From UBA4459 sp963776205 (GTDB lineage Bacteria > Bacteroidota > Bacteroidia > Bacteroidales > F082): a stretch of DNA of 64,000 nt. Below are positions 47,984 to 56,933 of the stretch, in pieces. The stretch lies in NCBI GenBank assembly GCA_963776205.1, contig CAVZLR010000001.1, forward strand, positions 496,001 through 560,000. The letters run 5' to 3'. The position numbers and the translations under genes are program-made. Below the pieces are notes generated by a model. It had not been told where the DNA came from. It saw only the letters and a list, made by a program, of their open reading frames with translations, and did not search any database. Numbering within the stretch: the stretch's first letter is position 1; each line of letters opens with the position of its first letter.

Positions 47984-47991
47984 TACATTTG
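47984..47991 (+). promoter_or_regulatory. -7 promoter box of the 48046 gene
   Basis: TACATTTG matches the consensus exactly, 54 bases before ATG 48046. Confidence 0.5.
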
Positions 47992-48045
47992 GGCCATTCG
48001 TCCTTAAAAATAAGGAACTCTTAATCAGCAAAAAGAAAAGAAACT

Positions 48046-48465
48046 ATGCATCCAGTTGTCAGAAATATTTTAGCCGTAATTGCCGGTATCATCGTGGGAA
48101 GTGCTGTGAACATGGGCCTTATTATGGTCAGTGGTTCCGTCATCCCTCCTCCTGAAGGTGTGGATCCCACCAATATGGATAGCCTGAAAGCTTCCATGCA
48201 TTTATTTGAAGCCAAACATTTTATTTTTCCATTTTTAGCACATGCACTGGGGACACTCGCAGGCGCATTCCTGGCAGCACTGATCGCGGCAAACCATAAA
48301 ATGAAATTTGCAATAGCCATTGGTATCTTTTTCTTAATCGGAGGCATTGCCAATATTTTTATGCTGCCTTCACCCCTTTGGTTCACGATACTAGACCTGG
48401 CAGTTGCTTACATTCCTATGGCCTGGTTGGGTGGATTAATAGCAGGTGGCGTTTGCAGGAGGTAG
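48046..48465 (+). CDS. Small integral membrane protein of unknown function
   Basis: The 139-residue protein has four hydrophobic segments: near 8-30 (ILAVIAGIIVGSAVNMGLIM), 62-82 (AHALGTLAGAFLAALIA), 88-108 and 112-134 (YIPMAWLGGLIAGGV). A short polar loop with PPPEGVDPTNMDSLKAS lies after the first. Similar proteins are common in Bacteroidota and Gammaproteobacteria; their function is unknown to me. It stands alone. Confidence 0.8.
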   Translation: MHPVVRNILAVIAGIIVGSAVNMGLIMVSGSVIPPPEGVDPTNMDSLKASMHLFEAKHFIFPFLAHALGTLAGAFLAALIAANHKMKFAIAIGIFFLIGGIANIFMLPSPLWFTILDLAVAYIPMAWLGGLIAGGVCRR

Positions 48466-48466
48466 T

Positions 48467-48682
48467 TTATTTACTTTCTATTTCTTTTAGAATTTCCTGT
48501 ACTCTTTCCATATCTGAAGACATTACCTGAAGCTCTGCTACGAAAGTAGCCATATGGTTCATTATTTGGGTGGTGTATTCATTTTTCAGATAGCATTTGA
48601 TGCCTTCTGATTCTATCTTGCTTTTCAATACCAGTAAATCAGATACGATATGAGATTCTTTGATGGTTATAAAATTTGTCAT
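48467..48682 (-). CDS. DUF2007-like putative signal-transducing protein
   Basis: This is a small protein of about 71 residues starting MTNFITIKESHIVSDLLVLK and containing KIESEGIKCYLKNEYT. It is a ferredoxin-like alpha/beta domain in which a ligand-binding face is formed by the strand after EGI. Members are often found near proteolysis or regulation genes. Here it converges on the membrane protein gene with one base between the stops. Confidence 0.75.
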   Translation of the reverse strand: MTNFITIKESHIVSDLLVLKSKIESEGIKCYLKNEYTTQIMNHMATFVAELQVMSSDMERVQEILKEIESK

Positions 48683-48801
48683 CAAAATTTAAATTGCATT
48701 AAAGTATAAATATAAAGAATATTGTATTTCCACTTTCGGTCTTAAAAATCCATCCAGCGTAAAAAGAAAAACCCAACACTTTGTGCAAGGTTTTTTGGTT
48801 G

Positions 48802-48875
48802 TCGGGGTAGCCGGATTTGAACCGACGACTTCTTCGTCCCGAACGAAGCGCGCTACCGGGCTGCGCTATACCCCG
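48802..48875 (-). tRNA. tRNA-Pro (anticodon CGG)
   Basis: The minus strand gives a 74-base cloverleaf. The acceptor is CGGGGTA/TACCCCG and the anticodon arm is CTTCG-TTCGGGA-CGAAG with CGG at 34-36. The T-arm is GTCGG-TTCAAAT-CCGGC. The discriminator is A and CCA is not encoded. Confidence 0.95.
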
Positions 48876-48884
48876 AAATATCAA

Positions 48885-49498
48885 AACGTTACTCTAATTT
48901 CTTCATGTGTTTATTTCTCACTTTATCCGCATAAATGATCTCTGACCAATGCCATGGACTACACTTTGGTAACTATTTTAAGCAAAATTATAAAATTCCA
49001 CAATCCGCCATACCAAATCATAGCAGCTTTTAATCAAGCACGAAGCCATTTTGCAACATTGTTGATCCCTCTTAAACAAACCATCATCAGCATTCACATG
49101 ATGTTTTAAAATTGCGAGTGCGATTATCTTTGCGGTGATGTGGAATGGTACTTTCTAAACCTTCATTTTGGCGGACGCCGCGGTTGAGGGAGACTCCATC
49201 AGCGGTAATCACACAGTGATGGCTGGTGGATATGTAGAATACACTTGGTCTTCCGACCAGCAGGCCGCCTATGCAATAAGAAGCGGCTGGATTTCAGTGT
49301 CTTTGCAAAAGGCTCTGAAAGACAGATGAGCTTCGGGTGAAAACGACCGACAGAGAAGCATATTTTGGTGACAGACTTGATTTTATCAACCTTGGACGGT
49401 AGAGTGGTATAACTCTCTTCTGGGTCTGGCCACAAAATTGCTGGACTAGGGAGTTTGATCACCTCATAACCAAGTCTAATGCTTCTAGGGCTTCTCAC
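48885..49498. other. Unassigned region between tRNA-Pro and the T9SS array
   Basis: There is an exact -7 box TATCTTTG at 49125-49132, but no convincing gene follows it. From about 49140 to 49497 the base composition is richer in G and C than around it. A short rightward frame can be read with AVEGDSISGNHTVMAGGYVE and TWSSDQQAAYAIRSGW, ending near 49329. A leftward frame of 121 codons also exists. Neither resembles a known family. The segment ends exactly where the repeated T9SS promoter begins, so it may be a foreign or rearranged piece. Confidence 0.4.
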
Positions 49499-49529
49499 TT
49501 GACATCCACCCTCATTATTCGTATCTTGC
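49499..49529 (+). promoter_or_regulatory. T9SS-array promoter, copy 1
   Basis: TTG and TATCTTGC are 20 bases apart, matching -33/-7 spacing. The whole leader from 49499 to the start codon at 49570 repeats almost exactly at 51716-51787, with three differences in 80 bases. Confidence 0.75.
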
Positions 49530-49569
49530 AGTACCCAACTGAACTTGTTGAACCTAAAAACCAACTGCT

Positions 49570-51711
49570 ATGAAAAAGCTATTGACGATTACACTTAGCC
49601 TTATTATTTCATGTTCATTTGCTCAATGGACAATGCAAAATAGCGGTATTACCTCTTCCCTTTATTCTGTTGATTTCTTAACTGAAAGCATGGGTTGGGT
49701 TGCTGGAGTAAGTGATGTTATTGAAATGACAAGAGATGGAGGGCAAAACTGGGAAATGGCTCCAGGGCAACTCTTTCCATCATATTCAACATGGTATAGT
49801 ATATGTTTCGTAAACGAAAACGAAGGTTATGTATGTGGGAACTATACTCAAGACTGGTACGAAGCATGGTGGAAATTTACCACTGATGGATGTAATACAT
49901 GGATTCGACCCTCTGGATCTTTCATTCCTAATACCAGCAGATGGACAAATGTATTTTTTCTTAATGAAGAAATAGGTTGGAGAGTAGGCTATCGCAATGG
50001 TGAAGGGAAAGTTAGTAAGACAACCACTGGAGTTGGTGAGGACTGGCATTCCGGTACAACGGTAACAGAACCAATTTACGATATTATGTTTATTGATGAG
50101 AATAATGGCTGGATGGTTGGATCAGAAGGTGCGATCTATCATTCGACCGATGGTGGGATAGGCTGGACACCTCAAAATAGTGAAACAACCATGTCACTTC
50201 GATCAGTATATTTTATTAACAACATGATGGGTTGGAGTGCAGGCTACCAGAGTGATGAAGCAATTATACTAAAAACTACGGATGGAGGACAGTCATGGTC
50301 ATCAACCTTGCCTCCAAATATTAAAGAATTACATTCAATTTATTTCACTGGCGCAAATAATGGTTGGGCTTGTGGTTCCATCTTTTCAACACCAAATAAT
50401 AAAGGGGTAATATTATACACCGAGAATGGTGGAGATACTTGGGAAGAACAACACGTTGAAAGTAATTGTTCTGTACTCTACGATATTGATTTTACAAACA
50501 ATGCAGTTGGATGTGCAGTTGGTTCAAATGGTGTAATCTTGAAAGCTGATTTTGGTGAATATGATATTGAATTTTTTTCTTTGGCTGATATGAATTATGC
50601 AAAATATGGTTCTGGATATACCTTTGATGGAGATTATATCTATTCTATTTGCGGTGGACTTGATGAGGCTCCTTGGAAATCGACCAGTATTGAAAAATAC
50701 GACCCTGCATTTAATACCTGGACTGAAATTGTTAACAATCTTATTCCGAGGAGATATTGTTCCGCTGAATTTGTTAATTCTCAAAACAAAATATATATCT
50801 TCAATGGAGACACCTATACGAATACTACCTATACAGACACTGTGGAAATTGTTGATATTATAACAGGCGATCTCTCTTATAGTGCAACGAACCCTTATCC
50901 TGTGGAATATGGTGGGTCGGCGGTTTGGGATAATAAAATATACATATTCGGTGGAAGTAATTCCAGCGGTTATTCAAATCGTTTTTATGAATTTGATCCA
51001 TCAACTGAAAGCTGGACAAGGTTAGCTGATATGCCCGAAGCAAAACAGGCAAGCGGAGAAATTATTAATGGTGTTTTATATGTTATTGGTGGTTATAGTG
51101 GTTCAGCTTCAAAACGAATTGATGCTTACGATATTCAAAATTCAACATGGACTCCATTAGGTGAGCTGCCACATGGAATATCTGCTCATGCGACTGTAAG
51201 TTCAGGAAAAAATATTTGGCTTGTAGGGTCTTACGATAATATCAAATTTTTAGGACAATATAATGTAGAGACGAATAGTTTTACTCAACTAACTTCAAAT
51301 ATGATCGGCAGAAAGCATTGTGGAGCATGTATTTCAGAAGAAAACTTATATATATTTGGAGGAAATCAAAGTTCTAATGAATCATCAATAAAAAACCTGC
51401 AGTATGCAGATATTTCAAATATGGCTAATGCTATTGATGAATTTGATGTCAATAATAAGATGCTAAGTCATATCTACCCCAACCCCTTCTCCACCTCAAC
51501 AACCATAGAATACGAGCTGAAACAACCTGAGAAGGTCTCCCTGAGCATATACAACCACCTTGGGCAAATAGTTTACCAGACAGATGAACAGCAACCACAA
51601 GGCAAACAACAGCTTATTTGGAATGCTGAAAGCTATCCTGAAGGAGTTTATTATTATAAGCTTCAGGTAGGTGATGCTGTTGCCAATGGTAAGATGGTCA
51701 AGGTGAGGTAA
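49570..51711 (+). CDS. T9SS-secreted YCF48/Kelch repeat protein
   Basis: The 713-residue protein has a signal peptide (TITLSLIISCSFAQ). Residues about 20-340 are YCF48/BNR-like propeller repeats with the recurring GWxxGxxG and TTDGGQSW or TENGGDTW pattern. Residues about 350-620 are Kelch-type repeats (YIFGGSNSSGYSNRFYEFDP, LYVIGGYSG). The end is a type A sorting domain (HIYPNPFSTSTTIEY, VSLSIYNHLGQIVYQ, GKMVKVR). It should pass the outer membrane by T9SS and be attached to the surface or released. The sorting domain is almost identical in DNA to that of the next gene. Confidence 0.93.
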   Translation: MKKLLTITLSLIISCSFAQWTMQNSGITSSLYSVDFLTESMGWVAGVSDVIEMTRDGGQNWEMAPGQLFPSYSTWYSICFVNENEGYVCGNYTQDWYEAWWKFTTDGCNTWIRPSGSFIPNTSRWTNVFFLNEEIGWRVGYRNGEGKVSKTTTGVGEDWHSGTTVTEPIYDIMFIDENNGWMVGSEGAIYHSTDGGIGWTPQNSETTMSLRSVYFINNMMGWSAGYQSDEAIILKTTDGGQSWSSTLPPNIKELHSIYFTGANNGWACGSIFSTPNNKGVILYTENGGDTWEEQHVESNCSVLYDIDFTNNAVGCAVGSNGVILKADFGEYDIEFFSLADMNYAKYGSGYTFDGDYIYSICGGLDEAPWKSTSIEKYDPAFNTWTEIVNNLIPRRYCSAEFVNSQNKIYIFNGDTYTNTTYTDTVEIVDIITGDLSYSATNPYPVEYGGSAVWDNKIYIFGGSNSSGYSNRFYEFDPSTESWTRLADMPEAKQASGEIINGVLYVIGGYSGSASKRIDAYDIQNSTWTPLGELPHGISAHATVSSGKNIWLVGSYDNIKFLGQYNVETNSFTQLTSNMIGRKHCGACISEENLYIFGGNQSSNESSIKNLQYADISNMANAIDEFDVNNKMLSHIYPNPFSTSTTIEYELKQPEKVSLSIYNHLGQIVYQTDEQQPQGKQQLIWNAESYPEGVYYYKLQVGDAVANGKMVKVR

Positions 51712-51746
51712 ATTCTTGACATCCACCCTCATTATTTGTATCTTGC
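51480..51746 (+). repeat. Sorting-domain/promoter repeat, copy A
   Basis: This 267-base stretch covers the C-terminal sorting domain, the stop codon and the following promoter. It matches 55731-55997 without gaps. From 51510 to 51711 only one base differs; outside that core there are a few more differences. Confidence 0.9.
51716..51746 (+). promoter_or_regulatory. T9SS-array promoter, copy 2
   Basis: TTG and TATCTTGC have 20-base spacing, as in copy 1. It drives the 1391-residue protein gene. Confidence 0.75.
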
Positions 51747-51786
51747 AATACCCAACTGAACTTGTTGAACCTAAAAACCAACTGCG

Positions 51787-54700
51787 ATGAAAAAACTGCT
51801 ATTTACCATTACTGTTTGTTTATTCTCATTATCACTTATTTCACAATCCTGTTTACCTGAAGGAATAACATTTACAACGCAAGCGCAAATAGACAGTTTT
51901 CAAATTATACACCCCAATTGTACCGAAATTGAGGGAGATGTTAGAATATCGGGAAATGATATCACTAATTTAAGTGGATTAAGTATTTTGACTTTGATTG
52001 GAGGAAATCTTATGATCTCTGATAATAATGCACTGACCAGCCTGACTGGCCTGGAAGGGTTGACATCAATTGGGGGATTTTTTCATGTAGGTTGTGCTGA
52101 CCAACTACCAGATTTCTCCGGATTAGAAGGACTGACTACCATCGGCAGTGACCTTAGGATTTACTGTAATGATAATCTGTTAGACTTTTCCGGACTTAAC
52201 AATTTAAATACTATAGGTGGGGATCTTGCTATTGGCACTTGGTCTTCTGGCGGAAATCAGTCTCTAAACAGCCTAACTGGATTTGAGGGAGTAATTTCTA
52301 TCGGGGGTGATCTTATAATTGCTGATAATGATGATCTAATCAACCTTGCAGGAATAAATAACCTTTGTTCTATTGGCGCAGATTTAATTGTTGAATCCAA
52401 TCGGAATCTTGTGAATTTAACTGGACTAGAAAACCTTTCATATCTTGGGGGAAACATCCAAATTGGATCCTGTGGGCATTGGCCTTCTAGCAATTATCAC
52501 CTTACCAGCTTAACTGGCCTGGAAGGATTGACATCAATTGGGGGTGGTATTGAAATTTGCGAAAACGGAGCATTGACCAGTCTGCAAGGTCTTCACAACC
52601 TGGACTCCATTGGCGATGGAATCAGTTTATATAGTACAGGTGTGAATACCCTTACTGCACTCGATAATCTGACTTTTGTCAATGGAAGAATCAGAATAAG
52701 TTATCTGGATAATCTTACCAGTCTCGATGGATTGGAGAATATAACATCAATCGGTGGCGATCTATCCATATACAACAATGAATCGCTTACTAATCTTGCC
52801 GGCTTAAATAACATTGTCACAATAGGGGGTAACTTGTACATCGCAGGTGATGACGCTTCCATTACTAATCTAACAGGATTGGATAATCTGACTTCAATTG
52901 GAGGAAGTTTGATTATAGAGAGAAGTCATGACCTGACAAGCCTGACAGGGCTTGAAAATGTTACTTCTATTGGTAGTAATCTTGAAATTGCACGAAATGC
53001 TTACTTATACAATCTGAATGGTTTGAACAACCTTGAAACAATTGGAGGCGAATTGATTATTGGGGATGAAAATTACACTGGCAGTTCATTGCAAAACTTT
53101 GTAGGACTTGATAACTTGTCTTCAATAGGGGGTGGAATAACAGTATGGAATTCCCAGCTATACAATTTTATAGGCATTGAAACACTGACTTCCATTGGTG
53201 CTGATATTACGATTAGAGATAACACTTACCTACTTAACCTGAATGGATTGTTTGGCTTAACTTCCATGGAAGGTAATCTGTTAATCAGCTCAAACAACTC
53301 CCTCACAACCCTCGAAGGAATTGAGAACATTAGTTCTGGAACTATTGAAAACATTGAAATTATCAATAATAACGATTTATCCGAGTGTGATGTACAGAGC
53401 ATCTGTGAATACCTATCAACTCCAAATGGTATTGTAGATATTTACAACAATGCACCAGGTTGTAATAATCCCGGTGAAATTGCCCAGGAGTGTGGTTTTG
53501 AAATGTCTTGTTTGCCCAATGGTAACTACTACTTTTTCTCTCAATCTGATGTTGACAATTTTCCAACTTACTTCCCGTATTGTGAAGATCTGAATGGTAT
53601 AGTTCAAATCACTGGAAATGATATTAGGAACCTCTATGGATTAAATCAGGTTACATCTATTCTTGGAACGCTGCATATTACAGAAAATGACAGTCTGACT
53701 AATTTTAACGGTCTGGACAACCTAGGCTATATTCAGGAAGATTTAATTGTAGGATCTTTTGATGAGTACGGATGGGAATTGGGTAATCCGTCACTAATCA
53801 ACATGTCAGGATTGCAGAACCTTGATTCCATTGGTGATGACTTTTCGATTCATGGAAATGATGAACTTGTTGATTTGGCCGGTTTGACAAGTCTTTCTGT
53901 AATAAATGGCAGTTTGTCAATTTTAAGCAATGATAGCTTGGTCAGTCTGACAGGAATGGATAACCTGGAATATGTAAAAGGGGACCTTTTCATCGGTCGT
54001 CCTACTTATCCGGGGTTTCTTGGAAATCGCTCATTAGTTAACCTGACAGGACTGAACAATCTGGATTCTGTTGGTGGAAGTTTTATGATTGATGGAAATT
54101 TAAAACTCACAAACCTGGTAGGTTTAGAAGACCTGGTTGCTGTTAATGGAAGTTTTACTATTGGGTATGGATCTGCTTATGCAGGTCCTGGAAATCCTGC
54201 TTTGATCAGCTTAAATGGGTTGAATAACCTTTTTTCAGTAGGTGAAGACTTTAGGATACAGGGAAATAGTAATCTATCAAATCTGAGTGGTATAGAAAAT
54301 TTAACAAGCATAGGGAGTAGCCTGCATATAATATTAAATAACCAACTTTCGGACATATCTGATCTGAATGAATTATCAAACATTGGTGGATCAGTAGAAA
54401 TCAGGGGAAATAATTCACTGACCAGTTTACATGGACTTGAGGGGCTAACACATATAGGAGGAGACCTTGTCATTGGCCCTGCAGGAGAAATTATGAAAAC
54501 CAATGCTTTAATCAATATGGAAGGTCTTGATAATTTAACATCAATTGGAGGATTCTTAGGCATATCTAACGAACCCTATTTGACTGACCTTACAGGACTC
54601 AATAATTTGGTATCTATCGGTGATGGTTTATCCATTGGTTTTTATAGTGGTTATGAGTATTTTGGTAATCCCAGCTTGCTTAATCTTGATGCACTGGAAA

Positions 54701-55962
54701 ATCTAAACTCAATTGGAGGAATACTATCAGTAAGCAATAATGACACTTTATCAAGCCTGTCGGGGCTTGATAACATAGAAGCAGAAACGATAGATTCATT
54801 AGTAATAGCGAATAATGATTTATTAACCACTTGTCATATTAAAGGTATATGTGAATACCTTATAGCACCTTCCAGTGAACCACTAATATTTGATAATGCA
54901 CAGGGTTGTAATAGTCCAGAGGAAGTACAGGAAGCCTGTCCAAATTGTTTACCTGAAGGCATCACTTTTACTACCCAAGCTCAAATTGACAGTTTTCAAA
55001 TAATGTATCCCAATTGTACTGAGATTGAGGGGGATGTGACTATTAGCGGAGGTGATATAAGTAACTTGAATGGATTAAGTGTTTTGACTTCTATCGGAGA
55101 CAGCCTTGATATTTCTAACAACACTGCTCTGGCAAGTTTAACTGGGCTGGATAATTTGACTTCTATCGGGCAAAATCTTTATGTTTATTATAACGATTCC
55201 CTGACCAGCTTAACGGGGTTGGATAATTTGACTTCAGTGGGACACACACTTTATTTTTATTATAACAGTTCTCTGACCAGTTTAGCGGGGCTTGATAATT
55301 TACCTACCATCGGGGGTAATCTTGTGGTTGATTATAACCCTGTCTTAACCAGTTTAACGGGACTGGATAATTTGACTTCTGTCGTAGGTGGTCTTGCGAT
55401 TAATGAAAACGATTCTCTGACCAGTTTAACGGAGCTGGGTAATTTGACTTCTGTCGGGGGTAGTCTTGCGATTATTGAAAACAATTCCTTAGCCAGTCTA
55501 ACTGGTTTAGATAATATTGATGCAAATTCCATTATAGATTTATACATAATAGGTAATAGTTTTTTATCAGCCTGTGAAGTTCAAAGCATATGCGATTACA
55601 TAGTGAGTCCAGGTGGAACTATTGAAATCGATAATAACGCCCCTGGCTGTAACTCTCAACAAGAAGTAGAAGAAGCCTGCGCTTCATCAATAAGTGAGAA
55701 TAGTAATTTATATGGGATTAAAACCCAGCCCAACCCCTTCACCGCCTCAACAACCCTGTCATACGAGCTGAAACAACCTGAGAAGGTCTCCCTGAGCATA
55801 TACAACCACCTTGGGCAAATAGTTTACCAGACAGATGAACAGCAACCACAAGGCAAACAACAGCTTATTTGGAATGCTGAAAGCTATCCTGAAGGAGTTT
55901 ATTATTATAAGCTTCAGGTAGGTGATGCTGTTGCCAATGGTAAGATGGTAAAGGTGAGGTAA
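51787..55962 (+). CDS. T9SS-secreted receptor-L-like repeat protein, three modules
   Basis: The 1391-residue protein has a signal peptide (LLFTITVCLFSLSLIS). Three tandem modules follow at about residues 21-570, 575-1050 and 1053-1299. Each opens with a cysteine-led strand (CLPEGITFTTQAQIDSFQ or CLPNGNYYFFSQSDVDNF). Each then has irregular repeats of about 24 residues (LTSLTGLEGLTSIGGDLxIxxN, as in receptor L-domains and BspA-like proteins) and closes with a cysteine pair (CDVQSICEYL, CNNPGEIAQEC). The sorting domain spans 1310-1391. The function is likely binding or adhesion at the cell surface. Confidence 0.93.
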   Translation: MKKLLFTITVCLFSLSLISQSCLPEGITFTTQAQIDSFQIIHPNCTEIEGDVRISGNDITNLSGLSILTLIGGNLMISDNNALTSLTGLEGLTSIGGFFHVGCADQLPDFSGLEGLTTIGSDLRIYCNDNLLDFSGLNNLNTIGGDLAIGTWSSGGNQSLNSLTGFEGVISIGGDLIIADNDDLINLAGINNLCSIGADLIVESNRNLVNLTGLENLSYLGGNIQIGSCGHWPSSNYHLTSLTGLEGLTSIGGGIEICENGALTSLQGLHNLDSIGDGISLYSTGVNTLTALDNLTFVNGRIRISYLDNLTSLDGLENITSIGGDLSIYNNESLTNLAGLNNIVTIGGNLYIAGDDASITNLTGLDNLTSIGGSLIIERSHDLTSLTGLENVTSIGSNLEIARNAYLYNLNGLNNLETIGGELIIGDENYTGSSLQNFVGLDNLSSIGGGITVWNSQLYNFIGIETLTSIGADITIRDNTYLLNLNGLFGLTSMEGNLLISSNNSLTTLEGIENISSGTIENIEIINNNDLSECDVQSICEYLSTPNGIVDIYNNAPGCNNPGEIAQECGFEMSCLPNGNYYFFSQSDVDNFPTYFPYCEDLNGIVQITGNDIRNLYGLNQVTSILGTLHITENDSLTNFNGLDNLGYIQEDLIVGSFDEYGWELGNPSLINMSGLQNLDSIGDDFSIHGNDELVDLAGLTSLSVINGSLSILSNDSLVSLTGMDNLEYVKGDLFIGRPTYPGFLGNRSLVNLTGLNNLDSVGGSFMIDGNLKLTNLVGLEDLVAVNGSFTIGYGSAYAGPGNPALISLNGLNNLFSVGEDFRIQGNSNLSNLSGIENLTSIGSSLHIILNNQLSDISDLNELSNIGGSVEIRGNNSLTSLHGLEGLTHIGGDLVIGPAGEIMKTNALINMEGLDNLTSIGGFLGISNEPYLTDLTGLNNLVSIGDGLSIGFYSGYEYFGNPSLLNLDALENLNSIGGILSVSNNDTLSSLSGLDNIEAETIDSLVIANNDLLTTCHIKGICEYLIAPSSEPLIFDNAQGCNSPEEVQEACPNCLPEGITFTTQAQIDSFQIMYPNCTEIEGDVTISGGDISNLNGLSVLTSIGDSLDISNNTALASLTGLDNLTSIGQNLYVYYNDSLTSLTGLDNLTSVGHTLYFYYNSSLTSLAGLDNLPTIGGNLVVDYNPVLTSLTGLDNLTSVVGGLAINENDSLTSLTELGNLTSVGGSLAIIENNSLASLTGLDNIDANSIIDLYIIGNSFLSACEVQSICDYIVSPGGTIEIDNNAPGCNSQQEVEEACASSISENSNLYGIKTQPNPFTASTTLSYELKQPEKVSLSIYNHLGQIVYQTDEQQPQGKQQLIWNAESYPEGVYYYKLQVGDAVANGKMVKVR

Positions 55963-55997
55963 ATGCTTGACATCCACCCTCATTATTCGTATCTTAC
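55731..55997 (+). repeat. Sorting-domain/promoter repeat, copy B
   Basis: This is the second copy of the 267-base unit, offset by 4251 bases from copy A. Confidence 0.9.
55967..55997 (+). promoter_or_regulatory. T9SS-array promoter, copy 3
   Basis: TTGACATCCACCC and TATCTTAC repeat the promoter of copies 1 and 2. Sequence identity is lost just after the -7 box. It would drive the membrane protein gene at 56031. Confidence 0.65.
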
Positions 55998-56030
55998 ACA
56001 TCCTTAATCTATAAACTTAAAACACCTGCT

Positions 56031-56420
56031 ATGAAAAAAGCCAAAAAGTCCCGTTTAGCTGGAATCCCTGCTTGGGCATGGTCTTTAATGACTTTATTCG
56101 TATTAATCATATTTTTGGTTATAACCGAGGATCCTAAAAATGATGGCTTTTATAGTACTACTCAAATAATCGGATATGTTTTCTATGCTATTTTAATCAC
56201 AGGTTCCTGTTTTTTCATATGCAGGAAATATCCAAAAAGCATTTGGTTAACTTCTGCTATTTGCAACTCAGTTGGTATTCTCGGTATCATCATGTATATT
56301 TTTACGCCATGGGCACCCTTATCAGAAACTTTAATTTGGGTTGGTATTCTTGTATTATCAGTAATAGCAGCAATTATTGGTGCAAGAACAGGGCGAAGCA
56401 ATGCTAAACCGGTGTCATAA
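56031..56420 (+). CDS. Small membrane protein of unknown function
   Basis: The 129-residue protein has four hydrophobic segments at about 14-34, 46-62, 70-92 and 98-118 and a basic N-terminus (MKKAKKSRLAGIPAWAWSL). It has no T9SS signal, unlike its neighbours, yet it uses the same promoter type. The family is not recognised. It may have been captured when the promoter unit recombined. Confidence 0.72.
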   Translation: MKKAKKSRLAGIPAWAWSLMTLFVLIIFLVITEDPKNDGFYSTTQIIGYVFYAILITGSCFFICRKYPKSIWLTSAICNSVGILGIIMYIFTPWAPLSETLIWVGILVLSVIAAIIGARTGRSNAKPVS

Positions 56421-56465
56421 GCTCTAAACGCCAAAATCAGGGTGCAGAAGGTTGTGTAGTCATTC

Positions 56466-56552
56466 GAAAACCCTGTTGATGGAATGTACTACTACAGGTT
56501 GCAAGCAGGAGACCAAGTAGCAACAGGAAAGCTGGTTAAAGCATCACAATAA
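56466..56552 (+). pseudogene. Remnant of a T9SS sorting domain
   Basis: The frame ending at TAA 56550-56552 reads PVDGMYYYRLQAGDQVATGK and then LVKASQ, the last part of a type A sorting domain. Its sequence differs from the two complete copies. No N-terminal part or start is present. It marks an earlier T9SS gene that has been replaced or lost. Confidence 0.8.
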
Positions 56553-56906
56553 TATATTTTATATGCATCTCTAATTCAGTCTGTTAGGGCGGTGAGAGGG
56601 TGGGAGATTTTTTTAGCCCCCACCCTGGAGGTTTGGCGTTTAAGCCCCTGACGTACACCAGTTTTATGCACGCAAATTACAATAAGGCATCTGAAGTTCA
56701 ATGAGGTGAAATAGCTTAAAAAATAACTCATACTTATACATTAATATCACTGGTCGACACTGATGATATAAGGCTCGTATAAAATCATCTGGGGTGCTTA
56801 AAATTCCGTTTAAAAACACCTATTTGAACAATCTATCATGTGGCTAATTTCATCTTAAGTTTTTCAAAAAAAGTCGCAATTATTTTCCTATCAAACCCGC
56901 ATTATA
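56553..56906. other. Intergenic region before the alcohol dehydrogenase gene
   Basis: It has a G/C-rich inverted pair, AGGGTGGG and CCCACCCT (about 56595-56625), with a T-run in its loop. No coding sequence was seen. A near-consensus -7 box, TACTTTTA, is at 56907-56914. Confidence 0.4.
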
Positions 56907-56933
56907 TACTTTTACACCTTAAACGAATTACAT

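Noticed and set aside
48699..48884. 61-codon leftward frame starting MIFRGIAQPGSALRSG
   Set aside because: It is the translated tRNA-Pro gene and its flanks; such frames are a known artefact over tRNAs.
49199..49564. 121-codon leftward frame
   Set aside because: It runs across the repeated T9SS promoter and leader, shows no family resemblance and has no promoter of its own.
51950..55560. Regularly spaced short DNA repeats that could suggest a CRISPR-like array
   Set aside because: They are codon-level repeats within one long intact frame (LTSLTGLxNLTSIGG), with variable spacing and no palindromic units.
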